From Chamaelirium japonicum (Eukaryota > Streptophyta > Magnoliopsida > Liliales > Melanthiaceae): a DNA stretch of 64,000 nt. The notes beneath the pieces were generated by a model. It did no database searches, was not told where the DNA came from, and saw only the letters and a list, made by a program, of their open reading frames with translations. The stretch covers positions 79,489,995 to 79,553,994 of the forward strand of contig OX393555.1 in the NCBI GenBank assembly GCA_947650365.1, in the 5' to 3' direction. The position numbers were made by a program, and so were the translations under genes. Positions 54,683-64,000 of the stretch are shown here, piece by piece. Position 1 is the first letter of the stretch; each line of letters opens with the position of its first letter.

Positions 54683-56183
54683 TGTATCCATTCTAATTCT
54701 ACGATCCATTCTAATTCATTTGCACGATCCAATCTAATTCATTCGCACGATCCATTCTATATCATTCGTACGATCCATTCTATTTCATTCATACGATCCA
54801 TTCTTACTTATTCGTACGAACCATTCTAATTCATTCGCACGAATGTATCCTCATTCGTACGATCCATTTCTAATTCATTCATATGATCCATTCAATTTCA
54901 TTCGTACGATCCATTCTTACTCATTCGTACGATCCATTCTAATTCATTCGCACGATCCAATCTAATTCATTCGCACGATCCATTCTAATTTATTCATTCG
55001 ATCCATTCTATTTCATTCATACGATCCATTCTTAGTCATTCATACGATCCATTCTAATTCATTCGCACGAATGTATCCATTCTAATTCATTCGTACGATC
55101 CATTCTAATTCATTCACACGATCCATTCTAATTCATTCATATGATCCATTCTAATTCATTCGTACGATCCATTCTAATTCATTCGCACGATCCATTCTAA
55201 TTCATTCATACGATCCATTCTAATTCATTCATATAATCCATTCTAATTCTTTCTCACGAATGTATCCATTCTAATTCATTCGTACGATCCACCCTAATTC
55301 CTTCGTATGATCAATTCTAATTCATTCGCACGAATGTATCCATTCTAATTCATTCGTACGATCCATTCGAATTCATTCTTACGATCCATTCTAATTCATT
55401 CATACGATCCATTCTAATTCATTCACACGAATGTATTTATTCTAATTAATTCGTACGATCCATTCTAATTCATTCGCACGATCCAATCTAATTTATTCGC
55501 ACGATCCATTCTAATTCATTCGTACGATCCATTCTATTTCATTCGTACGATCCATTCTAATTCATTCGCACGAATGTATCCATTCCAATTCATTCGTATG
55601 ATCCATTCTAATTCATTTGCACGATCCATTCTAATTCATTCGTACGATCCATCCTAATTCATTCGTACGATCCATTCTAATTCATTCGCATGATCCATTC
55701 TAATTCATTCATATGATCCATTCTTATTCATTCATACAATCCATTCTAATTCTTTCGCACGAATGTATCCATTCTAATTCATTCGTACGATCCACCCTAA
55801 TTCCTTCGTATGATCCATTCTAATTCATTCGCACGAATGTATCCATTCTAATTCATTCGTACGATCCATTCGAATTCATTCATACGATCTATTCTAATTC
55901 ATTCATACGATCCATTCTAATTCATTCGCACGAATGTATCCATTCTAATTCATTCGTACGATTCATTCTAATTCTTTCGCACAATCTATTCTAATTCATT
56001 CGTACGATCCATTCTAATTCATTGGCACGATCCATTCTAATTCATTTGTACGATCCATTCTAATTCATGCATACAACCCATTCTAATTCTTTTGCACGAA
56101 TGTATCCATTCTAATTCATTCGTACGATCCATTCTAATTCCTTCGTACGATTCATTCCAATTTCTTGGTACGATCCATTCTAA
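54683..56183 (+). repeat. Plus-type block
   Basis: Partner of 46254-47753, the same length within a few bases. Ends at the palindrome 56170-56197. Confidence 0.92.
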
Positions 56184-56197
56184 TTAGAATGGATCGT
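56170..56197. repeat. 28-bp palindrome at plus-to-minus switch
   Basis: Equivalent of 47742-47765 but two bases longer each side, because the spacer reads GATCG here and GATCA there. Confidence 0.92.
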
Positions 56198-56284
56198 GCA
56201 AATGAATTAGAATGGATACATTCGAGCGAATGAATTAGAATGGATCGTATAAATGAATTAGAATGGATCGTATGAATGAATTAG
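56184..56284 (-). repeat. Minus-type block of the 379-bp module, unit 1
   Basis: Partner of 47754-47853 in the second 8.45-kb copy. Confidence 0.9.
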
Positions 56285-56562
56285 CACGATCCATTCTAAT
56301 TCTTTCGCACGAATGTATCCATTCTAATTCATTCGTACGATTCATTCTAATTCTTTCGCACAATCTATTCTAATTCATTCGTACGATCCATTCTAATTCA
56401 TTGGCACGATCCATTCTAATTCATTTGTACGATCAATTCTAATTCATTCATACAATCCATTTTAATTCTTTTGCACGAATGTATCCATTCTAATTCATTC
56501 GTACGATCCATTCTAATTTCTTCGTACGATTCATTCTAATTTCTTGGTACGATCCATTCTAA
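56285..56562 (+). repeat. Plus-type block of the 379-bp module, unit 1
   Basis: Partner of 47854-48132. Confidence 0.9.
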
Positions 56563-56576
56563 TTAGAATGGATCGT
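56549..56576. repeat. 28-bp palindrome at plus-to-minus switch
   Basis: 379 bp after 56170-56197, the same spacing as in copy 1. Confidence 0.92.
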
Positions 56577-56663
56577 GCAAATGAATTAGAATGTATACAT
56601 TCGAGCGAATGAATTAGAATGGATCGTACAAATGAATTAGAATGGATCGTATGAATGAATTAG
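56563..56663 (-). repeat. Minus-type block of the 379-bp module, unit 2
   Basis: Partner of 48133-48232. Confidence 0.9.
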
Positions 56664-57090
56664 CACGATCCATTCTAATTCTTTCGCACGAATGTATCCA
56701 TTCTAATTCATTCGTATGATCCATTCTAATTCATTCATACGATCTATTCTAATTCATTCGTACGATCCATTCTAATTCATTTGCACGATCGATTCTAATT
56801 CATTTGCACGATCCATTCTAATTCATTCATACGATCCATTCTAATTCATTAATATGATCCAATTCGCACGATCCCTTCTAATTCATTCGTACGATCCATC
56901 CTAATTCATACGTACAATCTATTCTAATTCATTCGTACGATCCATTCTAATTTATTAGCACGATCCATTCTAATTCATTCATACAATCTATTTAAATTCT
57001 TTCGCACGAATGTATCCATTATAATTCATTCGTATGATCCACCCTAATTCCTTCATATAATCCATTCTAATTCATTTGCACGAATGTATC
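56664..57090 (+). repeat. Plus-type block
   Basis: Partner of 48233-48660, keeping the shortened ATGATCCAATTCGCACG unit. Confidence 0.9.
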
Positions 57091-57858
57091 ATGCTAATGA
57101 ATTAGAATGAATCGTATGAATTAGAATAGATTGTATGAATGAATTAGAATGGATCGTACGAATGAATTAGAATAGATCGTGCGAATGAATTAGAATGGAT
57201 CATACGAATGAATTAGAATGGATATATTCGTGCGAATGAATTAGAATGGATCGTATGAATGAATTAGAATGGATCGTATGAATGAATTTGAATGGATCGT
57301 GCGAATGAATTAGCATGGATCGTACGAATGAATTAGAATGGATCGTATGAATGCATTAGAATGGATCATGCAAATGAATTAGAATGGATCGTATGAATGA
57401 AATAGAATGGATCGTATGAATAAGAATGGATCGTACGAAGGAATTAGAATGGATCATACGAATGAAATAGAATCGATCGTACGAAGGAATTAGAATGGAT
57501 CGTATGAAGGAATTAGAATGGATCGTACGAAGGAATTAGAATGGATACATTCGTGCAAAAGAATTAGAGTTGATTGTATGAATGAATTAGAATGGATCAT
57601 GCAAATGAATTAGAATGGATCGTGCAAATGAATTAGAATGGATCGTACGAATGAATTAGAATAGATTGTGCGAATGAATTAGAATGGATCGTACGAATGA
57701 ATTAGAATGGATCGTACGAATGAATTAGAATGGATACATTCGTGCGAATGAATTAGAATGGATCGTATGAATGAGTTAGAATGGATCGTACGAATGAATT
57801 AGAATGGATACATTTGTGCAAAAGAATTAGAATGGATTGTACGAATGAGTTAGAATGA
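57091..57858 (-). repeat. Minus-type block
   Basis: Partner of 48661-49405 with one extra unit near 57500 (GTATGAAGGAATTAG). Confidence 0.92.
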
Positions 57859-58360
57859 ATCCATTCTAATTCATTCGCACGATCCATTCTAGTTCATTCG
57901 CATGTATGTATCCATTATAATTCATTCGTACGATCCATTCTAATTCATTCTTACGATCCATTCTAATTCATTCGTTCGATCCATTCTAATTCATTTGCAC
58001 GATCCATTCTAATTCATTCGCACGAATGTATCCATTCTAATTCATTCACACGAATGTATCCATTTTAATTCATTCGTACGATCCATTCTAATTCATTCGC
58101 ACAATCCAATCTAATTCATTCTCATGATCCATTCTAAATCATTCGTACGATCCATTCTATTTCATTCGTACGATCCATTCTTACTCATTCGTACGATCCA
58201 TTCTAATTCATTCGCACAAATGTATCCATTCTAATCATTCGTACGATCCTTTTTAATTCGTTCGCACGATCCATTCTAATTCATTCATACGATCCATTCT
58301 AATTCATTCGCACGATCCATTCTAATTTATTCATACGATCCATTCTAATTCATTCATAAG
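57859..58360 (+). repeat. Plus-type block
   Basis: Partner of 49406-49910, keeping CATGTATGTATCC. Ends at CATAAGAATTAGAATGG. Confidence 0.9.
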
Positions 58361-58733
58361 AATTAGAATGGATGGTACGAATGAATCGTGCGAATGAATT
58401 AGAATGGATCGTGCATATGAATTAGAATGGATTGTAGATCGTACGAATGAATTAGAATAGATCGTGCTAATGAATTAGAATGTTTCGTACGAATGAATTA
58501 GAATAGATTGTGCGAATGATGTATTAGAATGGATCGTGCGAATGAATTAGATTGGATCATGCGAAAGAATTAGAAGGGATCATACGAATAAATTAGAAAG
58601 GATACATTCGTGCGAATGAATTAGAATGCATCGGATGAATGAATTAGATTGAATCGTATAAATGAATTAGAATGGATCGTATGAATGAATTAGAATGGAT
58701 CGTACGAATGAATTAGAATGAATTAGAATGGAT
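58361..58733 (-). repeat. Minus-type block
   Basis: The first 120 bp match 49911-50025; the rest is different minus-type repeat. It closes with a doubled GAATTAGAATGAATTAG and the GGATCC palindrome 58720-58745. Confidence 0.9.
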
Positions 58734-58745
58734 CCATTCTAATTC
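58720..58745. repeat. 26-bp palindrome centred on GGATCC
   Basis: Same join as 39645-39670 and 41123-41148, including the doubled AATGAATTAG just upstream, but outside their duplication. Confidence 0.92.
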
Positions 58746-60642
58746 CTTCGTACGATCCATTCTAATTCATTCCCATGAATGTATCCATTCTAATTCATAC
58801 GTACGATCCATTCTAATTCATTCTTAACATACGATCCATTCTAATTCCTTCGTACGATCCATTCTATTTCATTCGTATGATCCATTCTAATTCCTTCGTA
58901 CGATCCATTATGATTCTTTCCCTTGAATGTATCCATTTGAATTCATACGTACGATCCATTCTAATTCATTCATACGATCCAATCTTATTCATTCATACGA
59001 TCCATTCTAATTCATTCGTACGAATGTGTCCATTATAATTCATTCATACAATCCATTCTAATTCATTCGCCCAATCTATTCTAATTCATTTGTATGATCC
59101 ATCCCAATTCATTAGCACGATTCATTCTAATTCATTCGTACGATCCATTCTATTTCATTCGTACGATCCATTCTTACTCACTCGTACGATCCATTCTAAT
59201 TCATTCGCACGATCTATTCTAATTCATTCATACGATCCATTCAAATTCATTAGCACGATCCATTCTAATTAATTCATACGATCCATTCTATTTCATTCAT
59301 ACGATCCATTCTTAGTCATTCATACGATCCATTCTAATTCATTCGCATGAATGTTTCCATTCTAATTCATTCGTACGATCCATTCAAATTCATTCGCACG
59401 ATCCATTCTAATTCATTTGTACGATCCATTAAAATTCATTCATACAATCTATTCTAATTCTTTCGCACGAATGTATTCATTCTAATTCATTCGTACGATA
59501 CATTCTAATTCATTCACACGATCCATTCTAATTCATTCATACGATCCATTCTAATTCATTCGCATGATCCATTCTAATTCATTCGCACAATCCATTCTAA
59601 TTTCTTTGTACGATCCATTCTAATTCCTTCGTACGATCTATTCTATTTCATTTGTATGATCCATTCTAATTCCTTCGTACGATCCACTCTAATTCATTCC
59701 CATGAATGTATCCATTCTAATTCATACGTACGATCAATTCTAATTCATTCATACGATCCAATCTAATTCATTCATACAATCCATTCTAATTCATTTACAC
59801 GAATGTATCCATTCTATTTCATTCGTACGATCCATTCTAATTCATTCGCATAATCTATTCTAGTTCATTCGTACGATCCATTTTAATTCATTAGCACGAT
59901 CCATTCTAATTCATTCATACGATCCATTCAATTTCATTCATACGATCCATTCTTACACATTCATACGATCCATTCTAATTCATTCGCACGAATATATCCA
60001 TTCTAATTCATTCGTACGATCCATTCTAATTCATTCGCACGATCCATTCTTATTTATTCTTTCGATCCATTCTAATTCATTCATACAATCCATTCTAATT
60101 CTTTCGCACGAATGTATCCATTCTAATTGATTCGTACGATCCAGCCTAATTCCTTCGCATGATCCATTCTAATTCATTCGCACGAATGTATCCATTCTAA
60201 TTCATTCGTACGATCCTTTCGAATTCATTCATACGATCCATTCTAATTCATTCATACGATCCATTCTAATTTATTCGTACGATCCATTCTAATTCATTCG
60301 CACGAATGTATCCATTCTAATTCATTCGCACGATCCATTCTAATTCATTCGCAAAATCTATTCTAATTTATTTATAAGATCTATTCTAATTCATTAGCAC
60401 GATCCATTCTAATTCATTCGTACGATCCATTCTATTTCATTCGTACGATCCATTCTTACTCATTAGCACAATCCATTCTAATTCCTTCGTACGATCCATT
60501 CTAATTCATTCCCATGAATGTATCCATTCTAATTCATACATACGATCCATTCTAATTAATTCGCACGATCCATTCTAATTCATTCGTACGATCCATTCTA
60601 ATTCATTTGCATGATCCATTCTAATTCATCGTACGATCCATT
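58734..60642 (+). repeat. Plus-type block
   Basis: About 1.9 kb of C-rich units with several CCCATGAATG and CTATTTC variants. Odd units: TTCTTAACATACG near 58822 and CCCTTGAATGTATCC near 58920. Ends at ATCGTACGATCCATTGTGCG. Confidence 0.9.
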
Positions 60643-61198
60643 GTGCGAATGAAATAGAATGGATCATGCGAATGAATTAGAATGTATACATTCGTGCGAA
60701 TGAATTAGAATGAATCGTATGAATGAATTAGAATGGATCGTATGAATGAATTCAAATGGATCGTACGAATGAATTAGAATGGATACATTCGTGCGAATGA
60801 ATTAGAATGGATCATACGAAGGAATTAGGGTGGATCATACGAATGAATTAGAATGGATACAATCGTGCGAAAGAATTAGAATGGATTGTATGAATGAATT
60901 TGAATGGATCGTATGAATGAATTAGAATGGATCGTGCGAATGAATTAGAACGGATCATACGAATGAATTAGAATGGATCGTATGAATGAATTAGAATGGA
61001 TCGTGCGAATGAATTTGAATGGATCGTACGAATGAATTAGAATCGATACATTCGTGCGAATGAATTAGAATGGATCGTACGAATGAATTAGAATGGATCG
61101 TACGAAGGAATTAGAATGGATCATACGAATGAATTAGAATGGATACATTCGTGCGAATGAATTAGAATGGGTCATACGAAGGAATTAGGGAGGATCGT
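60643..61198 (-). repeat. Minus-type block
   Basis: Minus-type units with the TTAGGGTGG and GGATACAATCGTG order. Closes at the palindrome GATCGTACGATC (61193-61204). Confidence 0.9.
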
Positions 61199-61440
61199 AC
61201 GATCAATTCTAATTCATTCGCACAATCTATTCTAATTCATTCGTACTATCCATTCTAATTCATTAGCATGATCCATTCCAATTTATTCGTACGATCCATT
61301 CTATTTCATTCGTACGATCCATTCTTACTCATTCGTACGATCCATTCTAATTCATTCGCACGATCCATTCTAATTCATTCATACGAACCATTCTATTTCA
61401 TTCGTACGATCCATTCATACTCATTCGTACGATCCATTCA
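61199..61440 (+). repeat. Plus-type block, start of third 12-kb copy
   Basis: Holds the CTATTTC then CTTACTC order and ends in CATTCATGGGAATG, matching the ends of the blocks before 14898 and 26841. Confidence 0.9.
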
Positions 61441-61718
61441 TGGGAATGAATTAGAATGGATCATACGAAGGAATTAGAAAGGATCGTACGAATGAATTAG
61501 AATAGATTATGCGAATGAATTAGAATGGATCATATGAATGAATTAGAATGGATTGTATGAATGAATTAGAATGGATCGTACGAATGAGTAAGAATGGATC
61601 GTACGAATGAAATAGAATGGATCGTACGAATAAATTAGAATGGATCATGCTAATGAATTAGAATGGATCGTACAAATGAATTAGAATAGATTGTGCGAAT
61701 GAATTAGAATTGATCGTA
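61441..61718 (-). repeat. Minus-type block
   Basis: Starts like 26841 and ends at GATCGTACGATCCTCCC, as 50311-50327 does. Confidence 0.9.
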
Positions 61719-61860
61719 CGATCCTCCCTAATTCCTTCGTATGATCCATTCTAATTCATTCGCAAAATGTTTCCATTCTAATTCATTCGTATGATCCATT
61801 CTAATTCCTTCGTACGATCCATTCTAATTCATTCGTACGATCCATTCTAATTCATTAACA
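61719..61860 (+). repeat. Short plus-type block
   Basis: About 140 bp. The first half matches 50317-50400, including the shortened GCAAAATGTTTCC 28-mer. Ends at CATTAACATGAATGAATTAG. Confidence 0.88.
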
Positions 61861-62308
61861 TGAATGAATTAGAATGGATCATATGAATGAATTAGAATGA
61901 ATCGTGCGAATGAATTAGAATGGATCATACATGCGAAAGAATTAGAATAGATTGTATGAATGAATTAGAATGGATCGTATGAATGAATTAGAATGGATCA
62001 TATGAATGAATTAGAATGGATCGTATGAATGAATTAGAATGGATCAAGCGAATGAATTAGAATGGATCATATGAATGAAATAGAATGGATCGTACGAATG
62101 AATTAGAATGGATCGTACGAATGAATTAGAATGTATTGTATGAATGAATTAGAATAGATTGTGCGAATAAATTAGAATGGATCGTACGAATAAATTAGAA
62201 TGGATCGTATGAATGAAGTAGAATGGATCGTATGAATGAATTAGAATGGATCATACGAATGAATTAGAATGGATACATTCGTGCGAAAGAATTAGAATGG
62301 ATCGTGCT
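61861..62308 (-). repeat. Minus-type block
   Basis: Resembles 27003-27527 and ends in GATCGTGCTGATTCATTC, a one-base variant of the junction at 15535 and 27524. Confidence 0.9.
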
Positions 62309-64000
62309 GATTCATTCATACGATCCATTCTAATTCATTCGTACGATCTATTCTAATTCATTCGCACAATCTATTCTAATTCATTCGTATGATCCATTCT
62401 AATTCCTTCGCACGATCTATTCTAATTCATTTGCACGATCCATTCTAATTCATTCATACAATCCATTCTAATTCTTTCGCAAGAATGTATCCATTCAAAT
62501 TCATTCGTACGATCCACCCTAATTCCTTCGTATGATCCATTCTAACTCATTCGAACGATCCATTCTAATTCATTCATACGATCCATTCTAATTCATTCAT
62601 ACAATCCATTCTAATTCTTTCGCACGAATCTATCCATTCTAATTCATTCGTACGATCAACCCTAATTCCTTCGTATGATCCATTCTAATTCATTCGCATG
62701 AATGTATCCATTCTAATTCATTCGTACGATCCATTCTAATTCATTCATACTATCCACCCTAATTCTTTCGTATGATCTATTCTAATTCATTCGCATGAAT
62801 GTATCCATTCTATTTCATTCGTACGATCCATTCGAATTCATTCATACGATCCATTCTAATTCATTCATACGATCCACTCTAATTCATTCGCACGAATGTA
62901 TCCATTCTAATTCATTCGTACGATCCATTCTAATTCATTCGCACGATCCAATCTAATTCATTTGCACGATCCATTCTAATTCATTCGTACGATCTATTCT
63001 ATTTTATTCGTACGATCCATTCTTACTCATTCGTATGATCCATTCTAATTCATTCGCACGAATGTATCCTCATTCCCACGATCCATTCTAATTCATTTGC
63101 ACGATTCATTCTAATTCATTTGCACGATCCATTCTAATTCATTCATACAATCCATTCTAATTCTATCACACCAATGTTTCCATTCTAATTCATTCGTATG
63201 ATCCATCCTAATTCCTTCGTATGATCCATTCTAATTCATTCGCACGAATGTATCCATTCTAATTCATTCGTACGATCCATTCGAATTCATTCATACAATC
63301 CATTCTAATTCATTCGCACAATCAATTCTAATTCATTCGTACGATCCATTCTAATTCATTCGCACGATCCATTCTAATTCATTTGCACGATTCATTCTAA
63401 TTCATTCATACAATCCATTCTAATTCTTTTGCACGAATGTATCAATTATAATTCATTCGTACAATCCATTCTAATTCTTTCATATGATCCATTTTAATTC
63501 CTTCGTATGATCCATTCTATTTCATTCGTATGATCCATTCTAATTCCTTCGTACGATCCATTCTAATTCATTACCATGAATGTATCCATTCTAATTCATA
63601 TGTACGATCCATTCTAATTCATTCATACGATCCATTCTAATTCATTCGCACAAAGGTATCCATTCTAATTCATTCGTACGATCGATTCTAATTCATTCGC
63701 ATGATCCATTCTAATTCATTAGTACGATCCATTCTGATTCATTCATACGATCCATTCTAATTCATTCGCACGAATGTATCCATTCTAACTCATTCGTACG
63801 ATCCATTCTAATTCATTCGCACGAATGTATCCATTCTAATTCATTCTAATTCCTTCGTATGATCCATTCGTATGATCCATTCTAATTCCTTCGCCCGAAA
63901 ATATCCATTCTAATTCATTCGTACGTACGATCCATTCTAATTCATTCGCACGATCCATTCTAATTCATTCATACGATCCATTCTAATTCATTCATACAAT
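62309..64000 (+). repeat. Plus-type block to the window end
   Basis: C-rich units in the order seen after 15539 and 27528: repeated ACCCTAATTCC, the truncated CCTCATTCC unit near 63068, then CCATGAATG and a doubled TTCATTCTAATTCC near 63840 (compare about 17240). Confidence 0.9.

Larger units (their letters stand above)
50400..58490. repeat. 8.45-kb duplication, copy 2
   Basis: Copy of 41890-50025 with all thirteen internal switches in the same order and the same private units. It is separated from copy 1 by about 370 bp of other repeat. Confidence 0.93.
1..64000. repeat. Satellite array of 23/28-bp units covering the window
   Basis: Every line of the window reads as copies of one short unit. 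The 23-bp form is the core CCATTCTAATTCATTC followed by the spacer GTACGAT; the 28-bp form carries the spacer GCACGAATGTAT, a 5-bp addition. The core is well kept; the spacer varies (GTAC, GCAC, ATAC, GTAT, AGCAC, CCATG). Fixed core variants recur: CTATTTC, CTTACTC, ACCCTAATTCC and CGAATTC. The unit is about 35% GC, and its C-rich strand has 6 C against 2 G, so GC skew changes sign with orientation. Both orientations occur, in about 59 alternating blocks. Each unit carries GATC, so enzymes cutting that site should give a ladder of 23- and 28-bp steps. I found no stretch over 300 bases that is not this repeat. Whether the family has been named before cannot be told without a repeat-library search. 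Confidence 0.98.
61200..64000. repeat. Partial third copy of the 12-kb segment
   Basis: The CATTCATGGGAATG junction (61439), the GTGCTGATTC switch (62308), the closely spaced ACCCTAATTCC units near 62517 and 62755 and the truncated GTATCCTCATTCG-like unit (63068) follow the order of 26841-28288. It runs off the window end. Between 61570 and 61860 it instead follows 50150-50400, so it is a mosaic. Confidence 0.75.

Noticed and set aside
797-61190. Telomere-like TTAGGG/CCCTAA words
   Set aside because: They occur singly within the ACCCTAATTCC variant, produced by two T-to-C changes in the core. There are no consecutive hexamers anywhere.
19157-61477. Eight open frames of 60-76 codons (19157-19345 +, 31364-31594 +, 33377-33565 -, 33552-33749 -, 38084-38290 -, 49328-49513 +, 59090-59272 +, 61268-61477 +), most of them encoding HSNSF/VRSI/LIHSYDPF-like repeats
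   Set aside because: They are the satellite read through. A 23-bp unit shifts frame each time, so one unit in three presents TTC TAA TTC with a stop. A frame stays open only where that unit happens to be CTATTTC or CTTACTC, or where a 28-mer shifts the phase. No start context, composition change or non-repeat domain is present.
1-64000. CRISPR array
   Set aside because: The repeats are directly adjacent, with no unique spacers of constant length; the variable 7-12 bp part is itself a small set of recurring variants.
1-64000. Promoter- or terminator-like A/T-rich words and hairpins
   Set aside because: TATA-like and stem-loop words are built into the unit and recur everywhere, with no gene next to any of them; there is no basis for calling regulatory sites.
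1-64000. tRNA, rRNA or other structured RNA genes
   Set aside because: No stretch departs from the unit long enough to hold one, and no conserved tRNA or rRNA words were seen on either strand.

Overview
The whole 64 kb window is satellite DNA. I see no protein-coding gene, RNA gene, transposon or unique-sequence island on either strand. It is one family of short tandem repeats: a 23-bp unit made of the core CCATTCTAATTCATTC plus the spacer GTACGAT, and a 28-bp variant in which the spacer is GCACGAATGTAT. At about 23-24 bp per unit the window holds roughly 2,700 units (length divided by unit size, not a count). This is eukaryotic heterochromatin (centromeric, pericentromeric, subtelomeric or B/sex-chromosome type). 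The species cannot be told from the sequence. Decay concentrated at the spacer CpGs suggests a genome that methylates CpG.

Orientation: I call a block 'plus-type' when the C-rich form (CCATTCTAATTC) reads on the + strand and 'minus-type' when its complement (GAATTAGAATGG) does. The array is a mosaic of about 59 alternating blocks with about 58 strand switches. Block edges are given to about +/-15 bp. Many switches sit on perfect short palindromes built from the unit itself: around TAATTA, around GGATCC, or around CGTACG.

Layout: (1) 1-18.8 kb has long blocks. A roughly 5.4 kb two-armed unit (minus arm then plus arm) occurs at 430-5848 and again from 5849, and a shortened minus arm recurs at 17.8-18.8 kb. 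(2) 8.6-30.1 kb is mostly plus-type. It is built from an 11-unit, 258-bp higher-order repeat, with nested duplications of about 1.0 kb, 3.46 kb and about 12 kb. (3) 30.1-41.9 kb has medium blocks and a 1.48 kb duplication at 39-42 kb. (4) 41.9-58.5 kb is a tandem duplication of about 8.45 kb, each copy carrying the same series of strand switches, including a 379-bp inverted module present twice per copy. (5) 58.5-64 kb is a mosaic ending in a third partial copy of the 12-kb segment.

History (inference): the same ordered variants occur in both orientations, so the higher-order repeat formed first. Segments were then inverted, and segments containing the switch points were duplicated again. Length differences between copies are often whole multiples of 23 bp, which fits unequal exchange or slippage by whole units. 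With no genes, any function would be structural (chromatin, centromere) or act through transcripts that fold into double-stranded RNA across the switch points.
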